Positions 29,177-39,822 are shown, counted from the stretch's first letter. The stretch is 64,000 bases of DNA from Oscillatoriaceae cyanobacterium M7585_C2015_266 (GCA_015295835.1 DVEG01000004.1:62001-126000); one strand, 5' to 3'. The notes: generated by a model from the letters alone, not told the origin. Numbers and translations: made by a program.

Positions 29177-29989
29177 CTATGAATTAAAAGGGAAAAATAG
29201 CCGCAGGTAGGTGTTTAAAATGGCTTCGCCCCAAATAGCGGCGAGCGCCGCTCCCAGGGCTAAAAATGGACCAAAAGGCATAGGCTGACGACGCTGTAGC
29301 CAACCAAGAGCGATCGCTCCTCCTCCGACAAAGGCACCCAAGGCACAAGCGATAAACCAAGCGACAAGCAAATATTTCCAACCCAACCAAGCCCCCATCA
29401 TCGCTGCCAGTTTAGCATCCCCCGCCCCCATTGCCGTGCGCCCGAAAGCGAGAGAGCCGACTAGAGCAATAATATCTAATAGCCATATTCCCACCACAGC
29501 GCCGACAACACCCTCAATCAAGTTTGGCGCCAGATTTCCCGACAAAAAACCCATCCCCACCTGAAACCCCAACCCAGCGACTAAACCCGACTGAGTCAGG
29601 GGATTTGGTAGCGTCATCGTGTCTACATCAATTAGAGACAGAGCCAAAAGCCAACTCAAAAAAGCCCAGTATCCAACCGTTTTCCATTCCCAGCCAAACT
29701 TCCAGAAAATCAACAAAAATAATATCCCGGTTGCTGCTTCTACCAACGGATAGCGGGGAGAAATCGGATTGCGGCAGTAGCGGCATCGCCCCCGCAACCA
29801 TAACCAGCCAAATACCGGCACGTTTTCCTGGGGTTTGAGCTGGTGCAAACATTTGGGACAACGGGAAGGAGGCCACAGAATCGACAGCCCTGCGGGCACT
29901 CGGTAAACAACTACATTTAGAAAGCTGCCGATTGCTGACCCCAATATAAATACAATCGAGCTGACTGCTAGAGCGATTAGCGTATCCAT
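29177..29989 (-). CDS. pilD: Prepilin peptidase (type IV leader peptidase)
   Basis: A bifunctional aspartic protease and N-methyltransferase that processes type IV pilins. It is a 270-residue membrane protein beginning with GSAIGSFLNVVVYRVP. The cytoplasmic loop has four zinc-binding Cys (44, 47, 69, 72; CPKC and CRYC). Catalytic Asps are seen in LIDVDTMTLPN and GAGDAKLAAMMG. It would serve pilus-based motility or DNA uptake. No other pil gene is nearby, as is usual in cyanobacteria. Confidence 0.95.
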   Translation of the reverse strand: MDTLIALAVSSIVFILGSAIGSFLNVVVYRVPAGLSILWPPSRCPKCLHQLKPQENVPVFGWLWLRGRCRYCRNPISPRYPLVEAATGILFLLIFWKFGWEWKTVGYWAFLSWLLALSLIDVDTMTLPNPLTQSGLVAGLGFQVGMGFLSGNLAPNLIEGVVGAVVGIWLLDIIALVGSLAFGRTAMGAGDAKLAAMMGAWLGWKYLLVAWFIACALGAFVGGGAIALGWLQRRQPMPFGPFLALGAALAAIWGEAILNTYLRLFFPFNS

Positions 29990-30098
29990 TTAAGTATTTG
30001 CTATTTGTTTATTTGTAAGTATTTTGCAGCTAATCCCTCACAGCTCGAAACATTTGTAATAGTGATTATATAAGTGAGAATAGATAACACCGTCTGAC

Positions 30099-30362
30099 CT
30101 AATATATATCTGCTTCCATCTGCTCAAGAGGAACAAAACGTTCCCCAGGCAGCAAGACAGGCTTGCGAGAGAAAAGCAGCACGCCTCTCTGGCTGACTTC
30201 ATGAATCGCGACACCGATAGGGCGACGCTCGAAGAAATCAGGATGAACTTCCTGATATATCCGAAAGATTCGCCGCGCTGCTTGGAGCAAAGCAGGATCG
30301 AGCAATTTGGGAATCCCTATGTTATCCGTACTAGGTTTTGCCCGTTGCGGTGAAGCATACAC
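30099..30362 (-). CDS. Small conserved hypothetical protein
   Basis: An 87-residue protein without signal peptide or membrane segment. It contains LLDPALLQAARRIFRIYQEVHPDFFERRP and GVAIHEVSQRGVLLFSRKPVLLPGERF, and is rich in Arg and Pro. It has normal codon use for the window and a start in a 70-bp spacer before the Uma2 remnant. I recognise no function. It may be a real small gene with regulatory or scaffold role, but the evidence is only the intact, well-composed frame. Confidence 0.55.
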   Translation of the reverse strand: MYASPQRAKPSTDNIGIPKLLDPALLQAARRIFRIYQEVHPDFFERRPIGVAIHEVSQRGVLLFSRKPVLLPGERFVPLEQMEADIY

Positions 30363-30435
30363 TACGCTTACTCCTATTTTTTCTGCGTGAGTTTAGTGCA
30401 TCTTCTGAAAACTATAGCAAGCAATACCCTCTGTT

Positions 30436-30767
30436 GTGGGGGTGTTGTCCTTTTTTTGGGCAAACACCAGACATCAATCAATTATCATAGGCTCTCAGCG
30501 TTTAACAGGAAATATACCCAAAAGTGATTTAGTGCTAGAAGTGGATATTACCCACAGTGATATTAACAAAAATCGCTTTTATGCTGCCTTGGTTCTGAGT
30601 TCTGGCGCTACAATGAGGATCGCAAGTAGCGTATCTTTGAGCTAAAACAGGGTGTTTACCAACAGTGGGACATCTCACCTAAATTCCCGTGGGTGCAAAA
30701 GAGCCATCTTTATGAGTTCCTAAAGCAAACCTATGACACACTAAGGACGTTTGCCTATGGTAACTAA
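30436..30767 (+). pseudogene. Decayed Uma2-family (DUF820) endonuclease-like gene
   Basis: Two frames together match the C-terminal half of the Uma2/DUF820 family common in cyanobacteria. The first has DLVLEVDITHSDINKNRFYAA, after which the match moves to another frame at about 30590-30600. The second continues SEFWRYNEDRK, then an in-frame TAG, then RIFELKQGVYQQW and FPWVQKSHLYEFLKQ to a TAA at 30767. One frameshift, one nonsense codon and a missing N-terminal half mean it is not functional. Up to about 30890 an extra open segment (LLLQMLGYTSDRILP) may be a second remnant. Confidence 0.75.
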
Positions 30768-30941
30768 GCCGAGAGCGTGCGCTTGCTGTTACAGATGTTA
30801 GGCTATACCAGCGATCGCATCCTGCCCTTGATAAAACCCATAGCAGCAGCCTTTATTGAACAATTTAACCAATGGTGAATTACATGGTGAGTGACAGCCT
30901 ACTGCTGCACCTAGTTGCAGTCCCCGAAGCGGAGTTTTTGA

Positions 30942-31013
<72 letters not shown>

Positions 31014-31074
31014 TTACATTTATAATAAAAATAACACAGCTATCCTATTAGTGCAACCCCTGCAATGCAAAATT

Positions 31075-31806
31075 TTAATCTGCTTGGGGATACTCCTCCC
31101 ACAGTTTCGTAATTTGCCGCAGGCTCTGGTAGTTACCGCAGCCCAATATCAAGTGATCAAGCAGCGGAAGAGCCAAAATTTGCGCAGCCGCAAGCAATTG
31201 TCGGGTAAGTTGGATATCTTCAGAACTGGGTTCCACATTTCCTGATGGGTGATTGTGGGCAATGATCGCTCGAGTAGCTCCAGAGCGAATCACTTCCCTA
31301 AAGATCTCTCGCGGATGAACGAGGGTTTCTGTAGCAGTACCTATCGTTATTACCTGCGTTCCCAGCAAGCGATTTTTAACATCTAGCAACAAAACGGCAA
31401 AACGTTCCTGTGACTGCCACATCAATTCGTGACTGAGGGCAGCAGCGGCGGCGGCGGGAGAGTCGATTTCTTTTCTCTCTGGCGGGCGCGATTGAAAGAC
31501 GCGCTTACCCAATTCTACAGCAGCTATAATAGTTGTGGCTTTAGCGGGACCAATTCCGTGGATTTGGGTTAATTCTTGAACGCTGATATCCCGCAATATT
31601 TCTAACGGATCACGTTGATGTTCGCTTAATTTTTGCAAGAGGTATTGCCCTAATCCGACGGCGGAAAGTTTTCCATGACCTTGACCGGTTCCGAGCAAGA
31701 TTGCGAGCAGTTCTGCTGTGGCCAATTTGCTGGCACCGTAGGCTATCATTCGCTCACGCGGGCGTTCGCTCAAGGGTATATCTGTGACTCTGATACTGTA
31801 AGTCAT
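31075..31806 (-). CDS. radC: RadC family protein (JAB/MPN domain)
   Basis: A 243-residue RadC/YeeS family protein. The N-terminal helix-hairpin-helix region ([24 protein letters not shown]) precedes a JAB domain. The domain has the metal motif [14 protein letters not shown] and the LLDHLILG segment. Despite its name, a repair role is not established for the family. It is often found near mobile or defence loci, and here it lies just upstream of the Dnd-type locus, divergently transcribed from it. Confidence 0.93.
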   Translation of the reverse strand: MTYSIRVTDIPLSERPRERMIAYGASKLATAELLAILLGTGQGHGKLSAVGLGQYLLQKLSEHQRDPLEILRDISVQELTQIHGIGPAKATTIIAAVELGKRVFQSRPPERKEIDSPAAAAAALSHELMWQSQERFAVLLLDVKNRLLGTQVITIGTATETLVHPREIFREVIRSGATRAIIAHNHPSGNVEPSSEDIQLTRQLLAAAQILALPLLDHLILGCGNYQSLRQITKLWEEYPQAD

Positions 31807-32009
31807 GGATGCACCGACGGAAATTTCAGCTAATGATTTTTTTTGTTATGCCTTATAGGAAGTCTCATATACGCGCTTACTCAATATTTTTTTAAAATTG
31901 CTGTCGGCTAGCGCTGGTTTTGGGGCAGTAAACTGTTGGCACGACATCCTAAACTAGAGGATAGTGGCAAATTTCGGCTAATTAGCCTATAGCGAGGGGC
32001 AACTACCCC

Positions 32010-33401
32010 ATGAGTATATCTGCTGAAATCGGCAAACCTTCGGGAATTCCTGCGTTTCCTCCTGGCTTACAACTGCGGCAGTATCAACAGCAAGCAGTAT
32101 TGAGTTGGTTTGCCAATAAGGGGCGTGGTACGCTGAAAATGGCAACCGGCAGTGGTAAGACGATTACGGCTTTAGCGATCGCAACTGAACTCTATAAAAA
32201 AATTCGTTTGCAAGCTCTCTTAGTTGTTTGTCCTTTTCGCCACTTAGTGATTCAATGGGCACGGGAATGCGAATTTTTTGGTTTACAACCAATTTTAGCC
32301 TTTGAAAATGTCCGCAATTGGTATGGATTGCTTTCTACTCAGTTATATAACGTTCGTTCTGGGCTACAACCTTTTCTCTGTGTTATCACAACGAATTCTA
32401 CTTTAATTACAGAAGTATTTCAATCACAATTGAAGTATTTTCCTTCAAAAACTCTAATAGTTGGAGATGAAGCACACAATCTGGGTGCGCCGCGTTTGGA
32501 GGAAAGTTTGCCGCGCAATATTGGCTTGCGTCTAGCTCTCTCGGCAACCCCTGAAAGGTATTTTGACGAGCAGGGAACTGAGTCTCTTTTAAATTATTTT
32601 GGTTCGGTACTACAACCGGAGCTTACTTTAGCAGATGCTCTTCGCTTGGGAGCATTAGTGCGTTATGTTTACTATCCGATTTTAGTTTCTTTGACAGAGG
32701 AAGAAACTCGCGCTTATGCTCGTTTGACAACTAGGATAGGCTGGGCGCTAAGGCGCGAAGAAGACATCGAGGAAGATAATAATGATTTACTTACGGCTTT
32801 GCTAATGAAGCGAGCGCGTTTGATTGCTTCTGCTGCTAATAAACTTACTGCGCTGCGGCATTTAATGATAAATCGCCGACACGAAACGCACACTTTATTC
32901 TACTGCGGTGACGGCTCGGTAGAAGAGGCAGCAGCAGATAATCGACAATTAGCTGCTGTTTCCAGAATTTTAGGAGTAGAATTGGGCTATCGAGTGAATA
33001 CTTATACTGCTGAAACTCCACTAGCAGAGCGGGAACGTTTACGTTGTCAATTTGAAAGTGGAGAATTACAGGGTTTGGTAGCTATTCGCTGTCTCGATGA
33101 AGGAGTAGATATTCCAGCAATTCGCACTGCTGTAATTTTAGCAAGTAGCAGCAATCCTCGCCAATTTATTCAACGTCGGGGAAGGATTCTGCGCCCTCAT
33201 CCTGGTAAAGAAAGGGCAACTTTATACGACATGATTGTTATGCCTCCTGATTTGGGGCGAGAAACGTTGCAGGTAGAGCGTAATTTTTTAAGAAAAGAGT
33301 TGCGGCGGTTTTTAGAGTTTGCCGATTTGGCTGACAATGCCGGTGAAGCCAGGATGACGTTATTGCAGCTTCAGAAAAAATACGGATTGTTGGAGCTTTG
33401 A
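32010..33401 (+). CDS. Helicase-type restriction protein of a DNA phosphorothioation (Dnd) system
   Basis: A 463-residue superfamily-2 helicase. It opens with the Q-like LRQYQQQAVLSWF. Walker A is MATGSGKT (44-51), motif II is DEAH at 153-156, motif III is ALSATPERYF, and motif VI is QFIQRRGRILRPHPG. It matches what I know as the Dnd-system restriction enzyme family (DEAD/DEAH type) found beside phosphorothioation genes in cyanobacteria. There is no separate nuclease domain visible, so cleavage may need partners. It is followed in the same direction by a small protein, an SMC-like ATPase and Dnd-associated protein 4. Likely role: defence against unmodified DNA. Confidence 0.8.
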   Translation: MSISAEIGKPSGIPAFPPGLQLRQYQQQAVLSWFANKGRGTLKMATGSGKTITALAIATELYKKIRLQALLVVCPFRHLVIQWARECEFFGLQPILAFENVRNWYGLLSTQLYNVRSGLQPFLCVITTNSTLITEVFQSQLKYFPSKTLIVGDEAHNLGAPRLEESLPRNIGLRLALSATPERYFDEQGTESLLNYFGSVLQPELTLADALRLGALVRYVYYPILVSLTEEETRAYARLTTRIGWALRREEDIEEDNNDLLTALLMKRARLIASAANKLTALRHLMINRRHETHTLFYCGDGSVEEAAADNRQLAAVSRILGVELGYRVNTYTAETPLAERERLRCQFESGELQGLVAIRCLDEGVDIPAIRTAVILASSSNPRQFIQRRGRILRPHPGKERATLYDMIVMPPDLGRETLQVERNFLRKELRRFLEFADLADNAGEARMTLLQLQKKYGLLEL

Positions 33402-33592
33402 AAAAGTCTCAGTTATGCTATTTATAAAGCGATCGCAGTCTTTTTCAAAATGCTTCCCCCTCCCCTTTTTCAAAAAGTAAATTTTTGTAAAAATCTAAAT
33501 TAAAAAGCTTAGGTGGTGGTAAGATTCATAACATGTGAGAAAAGTAAGTCTGCTCAGTAATTAAAATATATTTTATCAGGGTAGCAGAAAAA

Positions 33593-33765
33593 TGAACCAA
33601 GAATCGATTATACAAGACGTACAGGAACCAATTACCAGCGCTCCGCCAGAAATACGCCAGATTGTAGAGCGGGTATTGCAGGCAGAAAAAGATAAACTAT
33701 ATATGAAAAATCCCCGCTACATAAACGACGATATTTTAAGAATTATAAAGGAAGTTATAAAATGA
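33593..33765 (+). CDS. DNA-modification-system-associated small protein (start codon out of frame)
   Basis: A frame open from 33586 to the TGA at 33765 encodes about 55 residues. The stretches APPEIRQIVERVLQAEKD and NPRYINDDILRIIKEVIK match a small protein family that accompanies Dnd-type modification genes. Its stop overlaps the ATG of the next gene (ATGA), indicating coupling. The natural ATG at 33593 is one base out of frame. The only in-frame candidates are a TTG well inside or the late Met, so there is either a one-base frameshift near the start or an unusual start codon. The coordinates begin at that ATG. Confidence 0.55.
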
Positions 33766-35834
33766 AACTGAAGTCAATACAATTGTATAATTTTTGCCAG
33801 TTTTACGGAAAAACACCAGAGATATTTTTTGCGGAAGGAGAAAAATGCAATACTACAATAATTCACGGCAACAATGGGGCAGGGAAAACAACGCTAATGA
33901 ATGCCTTTACTTGGGTGCTGTATGAGAAATTTAGTGCGGCGTTTGCGGCAGAAGAGCAGCTGGTAAATAAAAGAGCGCTCGCAGAAGCAGAATCAGGAAA
34001 ACCAATAGTATGCTGGGTGGAAGTAGGATTTGAACATGACAGCAAGCGCTATCAAGTGAAGCGATTGTGTCGAGCCTATCGCAGCGAAAACGGAGTAATC
34101 GAACACGGCAAAAGCGAATTATACATGCAGGTAGCTGGTGATGACGGGCGTTGGTTTCCTCCACGGCAACCCCCAGAAGATATTATCGGGCGAATATTAC
34201 CAGAGAGTTTACATCAATACTTTTTTTTTGATGGAGAACGCATCGAAAAAATTGTGCGCTCAAATAATAAAGCAGAAATTGCCGAAGCGACAAAAGAATT
34301 GCTGGGAGTGGAGGTATTGAATCGGGCAATCAGACATTTGGGGGAAGCAAAGAAATCTTTAGAAACAGAATTGAGAGGAATTGGTGATGTAGAAACTAAA
34401 AAGCTTTTGAGCGAGAAGCAAAATAAAGAACTAGAAAGAGAAAAAATAATCACTCGACAAAACGAGATAGAAGAGGAGCTAAAAAAAATAGTCGAATTAA
34501 AAAAAACCGTTAACAGTAGGTTATTAGAACTTAGTGGAGCTGAAGAATTACAGCGTCGGCGCAACGAACTTGAAACACAGAAAGAGTCTTTACAAGAGCA
34601 ACTGAAACAGGAGAATACAGCCTTAAAAAAAGCGATATCAAGCCGAGGATATGCGGTTTTACTGCCGGAGATAGTGGCAGAATTCCGCTCCATTATAGAA
34701 GATTTGCGAAGAAAAGGAGAATTGCCAGTGGGTATAAAACAGCAATTTGTAAAAGACTTGTTAGAGCAGAGACAGTGTATTTGCGGCGCTGAATTACTTG
34801 AAGGCACGAAGGCTTACAAATTAGTGCAAGCATGGATGGAAAAAGCGGGTATGGCAGATATAGAAGAAGCTGCTTTCCAAATGAACGCTCAGGTGAATGA
34901 AATCGACGATAAAATTAAGCAATTTTGGGAAGAAGTAGATCGGGCATCAACTAATATCAATAATTGGAGAAAAGAGATTTCGCAAATAGAGACGCAATTA
35001 GACGAGATTAAGAAAAAATTAAGAATTTATCCTGACGAGGATATCCAGCAATTGCAAAAGCGCCTAGATGAAATTGAGCAGAAGATAAACGAATTGCATC
35101 GAGAAAAGGGAGCAAACGAACAGAAGATAAACAATTTTAGTGCAGAAATTGAGAAATTGAGCAAACAAATCGAAAAGCAAAAGATGAATGAACAAAGACA
35201 AGTGATCGCGCAAAGACGCATTGCAGCTGCACAAAAGGCAATCGACTGTTTAACAGAAGTAAAAGCCCGCCTTGACAAGCAGTTTCGCAGGCAATTAGAA
35301 AAACGAGTGCAAGAAATATTCAGTCAAATTTCATTCACGCCTTATGTACCAAAACTGAGCGAAAAGTACGAACTGACTTTAGTTGAAAATACATCGGGGC
35401 GTGAGGAAATTGTAGCTGCTTCTACAGGGGAAAATCAAATACTAAGTTTGTCATTTATTGGGGGCATAATCGACAGTGTGCGGGAGTGGAGTAAAAAAAA
35501 TAAATTAATGGGACCTGATACTAGCACATTTCCGATCGTGATGGATTCTCCCTTTGGCAGTTTAGATGAAATTTATCGCCGTCAAATTGCCCGCATTATC
35601 CCTAAGTTGGCAAATCAACTGGTGGTTTTGGTGACGAAAACACAGTGGCGGGGAGAAGTAGAAGAAGAAATGATGAAGTATATAGGGCGGGAATATGTTC
35701 TCGTTTATAATTCTCCTAAACCCGACTGTGAAGAAGATACAATTGAGTTGGCAGGAATGCACTATCCATTGGTGCGCCGTAGCCCAGATGAATTTGAATA
35801 TACTGAGGTTGTAGAGGTGGATTATGGCTTTTAG
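33762..35834 (+). CDS. SMC/Rad50-type ATPase, DndD-like
   Basis: A 690-residue ATPase of the SMC/Rad50 class. Walker A is GNNGAGKTT (36-44). FFFDGERIEKIV follows, as in DndD proteins. Two long coiled-coil arms (about 190-300 and 380-500) flank a short CICG hook near residue 337. The ABC signature is in STGENQILSLSFIGGI, and Walker B is FPIVMDSPFGSLDE. In Dnd systems DndD supplies ATPase and nicking functions for sulfur incorporation. Here it may instead belong to the restriction side, since dndB, dndC and dndE are absent from the window. Its start overlaps the small gene upstream by four bases. Confidence 0.8.
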   Translation: MKLKSIQLYNFCQFYGKTPEIFFAEGEKCNTTIIHGNNGAGKTTLMNAFTWVLYEKFSAAFAAEEQLVNKRALAEAESGKPIVCWVEVGFEHDSKRYQVKRLCRAYRSENGVIEHGKSELYMQVAGDDGRWFPPRQPPEDIIGRILPESLHQYFFFDGERIEKIVRSNNKAEIAEATKELLGVEVLNRAIRHLGEAKKSLETELRGIGDVETKKLLSEKQNKELEREKIITRQNEIEEELKKIVELKKTVNSRLLELSGAEELQRRRNELETQKESLQEQLKQENTALKKAISSRGYAVLLPEIVAEFRSIIEDLRRKGELPVGIKQQFVKDLLEQRQCICGAELLEGTKAYKLVQAWMEKAGMADIEEAAFQMNAQVNEIDDKIKQFWEEVDRASTNINNWRKEISQIETQLDEIKKKLRIYPDEDIQQLQKRLDEIEQKINELHREKGANEQKINNFSAEIEKLSKQIEKQKMNEQRQVIAQRRIAAAQKAIDCLTEVKARLDKQFRRQLEKRVQEIFSQISFTPYVPKLSEKYELTLVENTSGREEIVAASTGENQILSLSFIGGIIDSVREWSKKNKLMGPDTSTFPIVMDSPFGSLDEIYRRQIARIIPKLANQLVVLVTKTQWRGEVEEEMMKYIGREYVLVYNSPKPDCEEDTIELAGMHYPLVRRSPDEFEYTEVVEVDYGF

Positions 35835-35893
35835 TTTATCCTTGTGCCATGCAACGGATACTTGAGTAGCTTACAGGAAGGAAATACAAAAAA

Positions 35894-36355
35894 ATGGGTG
35901 CTACAAGAATAAAAATTGCCAAAGATAAAGCTGATTTGGTAAAAGATTTAACAAAAGAAGCCAATGGTCCTTTTCATACTTATGCAGACGCGATCGCATT
36001 TGCTGCTGCTTTGGGTGCAAAGCGGAAAAAGCGACTAACGTTAAATCAAATTTCTAAAGAACCAGGACCTATTGATTTAGATATTTTTATATCGAGAGGG
36101 TACGATTTGGAAATAAAATTAATTGCGCTCGCTGAAACTAAAGAACCTAAAATGATTTCTCAAAATGATGAAGAAGCTGAGAAAGAACGCATTCAGATTT
36201 TTGAAGAATATGCCAATGGAGGCTTAGAGATATTGAAAGAAAAACTTCGCGGCTTTCCAGACTATACGGAGGGGCTGCTTTTGATATTATTTTCTGAGCG
36301 AGATAAACAAGAGCAGCCTGAAGAAGAATTTGATCTCAGTCGGTTTTTGACTTAA
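35894..36355 (+). CDS. Dnd system-associated protein 4
   Basis: A 153-residue protein starting with RIKIAKDKADLVKDLT. It then reads GPFHTYADAIAFAAALGAKRK and EPGPIDLDIFISRGYDLEIKLIALAE, and ends with RIQIFEEYANGGLEILKEKL. These blocks correspond to the family known as Dnd system-associated protein 4, found only beside DNA phosphorothioation genes. Function is unknown, though it may be a DNA-binding or regulatory component. It is the last gene of this locus, 59 nt after the ATPase. Confidence 0.82.
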   Translation: MGATRIKIAKDKADLVKDLTKEANGPFHTYADAIAFAAALGAKRKKRLTLNQISKEPGPIDLDIFISRGYDLEIKLIALAETKEPKMISQNDEEAEKERIQIFEEYANGGLEILKEKLRGFPDYTEGLLLILFSERDKQEQPEEEFDLSRFLT

Positions 36356-36513
36356 TGGGCTGAATTTGAGCCGGGATTGAGATATTGGCTCTACCTGAGA
36401 ATACTATCTTTTTTCTCAAGCCATTGCTATCCTGTATCGGTAAAAGTAAATTATTGTAAATTTTACTTGACTTTTACTAGAGAAGTTTGATATTATTTTT
36501 CCAAGGTTTTAAT

Positions 36514-36644
36514 AACCGCTACAGGTTATAACAAAACACCTGCCAGCGGTTGTCGCCAAGACTAAGACCACAGTCCGGAGACTAGCAGGGTCATTATAAC
36601 ACTCTCCAAGTCGCCCCGGATGAAAGGAAAAGATCTTAGGGCGA
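36514..36644 (+). promoter_or_regulatory. Structured 5' leader, possible riboswitch or attenuator
   Basis: The 340-bp spacer after the Dnd locus can fold into a branched RNA. Outer stem: 36525-36531 with 36594-36600 (GTTATAA/TTATAAC). Second stem: 36539-36543 with 36585-36589 (CCTGC/GCAGG). It encloses hairpins at 36546-36556 and 36560-36575. A competing stem pairs AACCGCT (36514-36520) with AGCGGTT (36545-36551). A separate hairpin, TCGCCC/GGGCGA (36611-36616 with 36639-36644), lies just before the ribosome-binding site of the next gene. Two exclusive folds suggest a switch. I do not recognise the class. Confidence 0.5.
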
Positions 36645-36695
36645 TTACCTTATTTTATTGGTAAGTATTGGTAAATAAAGTAGGAGGGTGCTATT

Positions 36696-37133
36696 ATGTC
36701 CCGTAGACGGCGCTACAGTGGAAAAAGTCAAAGCTTAATAGCTGCAAGACTTGTCCAACCGAGGAGAGAGTGGGTTTACTATACTAATCGCATCAGGCGG
36801 GAAGTAGCCAGGCTGATGCGAATGCCGCTGGAAGACATATATGACGTTCGTTTGAAGGAACATCAACTTTGGGTGTCATACAGGGGAGCAGACGGGAAGA
36901 CATGTAGTACATTTTTCAGCTATCGCCGCTTGCCACTTTGGCAGGAATTGGTAGTAAGTAAAATTTGTGCTTGTCGAAACCGCCGGGAGTTAGCTAGGTT
37001 TTCAGTAGCGATGCGCTGGGAGTATAGGAATTTCTGTTATCCAATAGCGATGAGAGAAATTATCGATGAGACACTAGATAACCAAGGTTGTGAATTAGAC
37101 TGGGCGGCATCGGCAGGAGAAGCTGCTTGTTAG
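36696..37133 (+). CDS. Basic hypothetical protein
   Basis: A 145-residue, Arg-rich protein (MSRRRRYSGKSQ at the N-terminus, many Arg through the middle) with a weakly acidic C-terminus (LDNQGCELDWAASAGEAAC). An excellent ribosome-binding site, AGGAGGG, lies 8 nt before the ATG. There are no membrane segments or signal peptide. The basic nature suggests nucleic-acid binding, which is inference. I do not recognise the family. It follows a structured leader and is convergent with prfA. Confidence 0.65.
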   Translation: MSRRRRYSGKSQSLIAARLVQPRREWVYYTNRIRREVARLMRMPLEDIYDVRLKEHQLWVSYRGADGKTCSTFFSYRRLPLWQELVVSKICACRNRRELARFSVAMRWEYRNFCYPIAMREIIDETLDNQGCELDWAASAGEAAC

Positions 37134-37245
37134 CTATGGGGAATGAGTTGACAGAATTTGTTGCTACTAAAAAAATACAGCGATCGCAGGCTGTAGGAGC
37201 GATCGCAGTATATCAATACCAAAAGTTGCGGAGAACAGCCAAGAC

Positions 37246-38361
<1,116 letters not shown>

Positions 38362-38519
38362 TTAGCTCTTGCTCAGTCAAAATAATTAGGGCAGATTTAG
38401 CGCGGTCTTCCTGCGGATTTGAGATTGGCGTAGAATTAAAAATATTAAAGGTATTTCCAATCTAAAACCCCTGTGCCTGCAAAATCCTTGCATCCAAAAT
38501 CGACGAGCCAAGAGCTATG

Positions 38520-38816
38520 CTACTTTTTCTTTTTCTTGTCGCTCTTTTTGCTTTCTGTTTTTTTGGCAGGATTGCTTTCCGTTTTGGCAGCGGTTTGAGA
38601 TTTGTTAACTGCTACGTTGCTGTATTTGCGCATAAAGCGTTCCACACGCCCTTCTGTATCGATGATTTTCTGAGTACCCGTGTAATAGGGGTGGTTACCA
38701 GACCACACGTCAACGTGCAGTTCTGGCTTGGTGGAACCAACGGTCATTATAATTTCCCCGTTGCAGTAGACTTTGGCCTCAGGATACCATTTGGGATGAA
38801 TGTCAGGTTTAGGCAT
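38520..38816 (-). CDS. rpmE: 50S ribosomal protein L31
   Basis: 98 residues. The L31 core (IHPKWYPEAKVYCNGEII, GNHPYYTGTQKIIDTEGRVERF) is followed by a Lys-rich tail. Only one of the four zinc-binding Cys is present, so this is the zinc-free form of L31. The tail, ending SDKKKKK, is longer than usual. Confidence 0.95.
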   Translation of the reverse strand: MPKPDIHPKWYPEAKVYCNGEIIMTVGSTKPELHVDVWSGNHPYYTGTQKIIDTEGRVERFMRKYSNVAVNKSQTAAKTESNPAKKTESKKSDKKKKK

Positions 38817-38934
38817 TGTTTTTGACTCTAGAAATTCAGTGAGTTTTTTATATTGTAACTTTTATTGTCTAGTAGTAAGCAATTAGCGATCGGCGAAAAT
38901 GCCAATCGCTAAAGCTGAAAAGCAGGCGGCTGCT

Positions 38935-39348
38935 TTAGCGCTTAGAGTATTGTGGTGCTTTGCGGGCTTTTCGCAAACCGTATTTCTTACGTTCTTTGGC
39001 TCGGGGATCGCGAGTGAGGTAGCCTTCAGTTTTTAAGGGTTGACGGTTGTCTGGATCTAACTGACAGAGAGCACGAGCAACTCCCAAGCGAATAGATTCT
39101 GCTTGTCCGGTTAAACCGCCACCGTGAACGTTGACGAGGATATCGTATTCGTTTTCTAAACCTAGGGTTTCTAAGGGAGCTTTGACAGAGGAAAGATAAC
39201 CAGGATTGTTTTGCAAGTAAAGGTTTCCGGGGCGTCCGTTAATGATTAGGTTGCCGTTGCCAGGAACTAAACGCACTCGTGCGACGGCTGTTTTGCGGCG
39301 TCCGGTGCCCCTGTACATGACTCGATTGCTCTGTTCTGCTGTTTGCAT
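38935..39348 (-). CDS. rpsI: 30S ribosomal protein S9
   Basis: 137 residues. It contains [40 protein letters not shown] and the C-terminal [11 protein letters not shown] that reaches the P-site tRNA. Its ATG overlaps the rplM stop by one base, so translation is coupled. Confidence 0.98.
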   Translation of the reverse strand: MQTAEQSNRVMYRGTGRRKTAVARVRLVPGNGNLIINGRPGNLYLQNNPGYLSSVKAPLETLGLENEYDILVNVHGGGLTGQAESIRLGVARALCQLDPDNRQPLKTEGYLTRDPRAKERKKYGLRKARKAPQYSKR

Positions 39349-39809
39349 TAAGTATTTCCTCCTGGAATTGTTTGCAATTTTAATTCTTGGGGTTTTTGAG
39401 CTTGATGTGGGTGGTTGGGGCCACTGTAGACTTTGAGTTTGGTAAATATTTGTCTGCCTAAGCTGTTTTTAGGCAGCATTCCTTTGACTGCGTGTTCGAT
39501 TATCCGTTCTGGCAGGCGAGCTTGCAGTTGGGAAAATGTTTCGGTTTTTAAGCCGCCAGGTCTACCAGAATTTCGGCGGTAAAGTTTTTGGCTACGTTTT
39601 TTGCCAGTGACGTTGATTTTTTCGGCGTTGATGACGATTACAAAGTCACCTGTATCCATGTGGGGGGTAAAGATGGGTTTGTTTTTCCCCCGCAGGATGG
39701 AGGCAACTTGACTTGCTAGCCGTCCTAGGCGTTGGTCGGCGGCGTCGACTACGTACCATTTTCGCTCGATGCTGTTTTGAGGAGGGAGAAATGTTTTGTT
39801 GGTTGTCAT
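39348..39809 (-). CDS. rplM: 50S ribosomal protein L13
   Basis: 153 residues. It begins with [20 protein letters not shown] and contains the family motifs [12 protein letters not shown] and [18 protein letters not shown]. It forms the usual rplM-rpsI pair and lies 13 nt after truA. Confidence 0.98.
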   Translation of the reverse strand: MTTNKTFLPPQNSIERKWYVVDAADQRLGRLASQVASILRGKNKPIFTPHMDTGDFVIVINAEKINVTGKKRSQKLYRRNSGRPGGLKTETFSQLQARLPERIIEHAVKGMLPKNSLGRQIFTKLKVYSGPNHPHQAQKPQELKLQTIPGGNT

Positions 39810-39822
39810 TTGTCTGTTGTCC

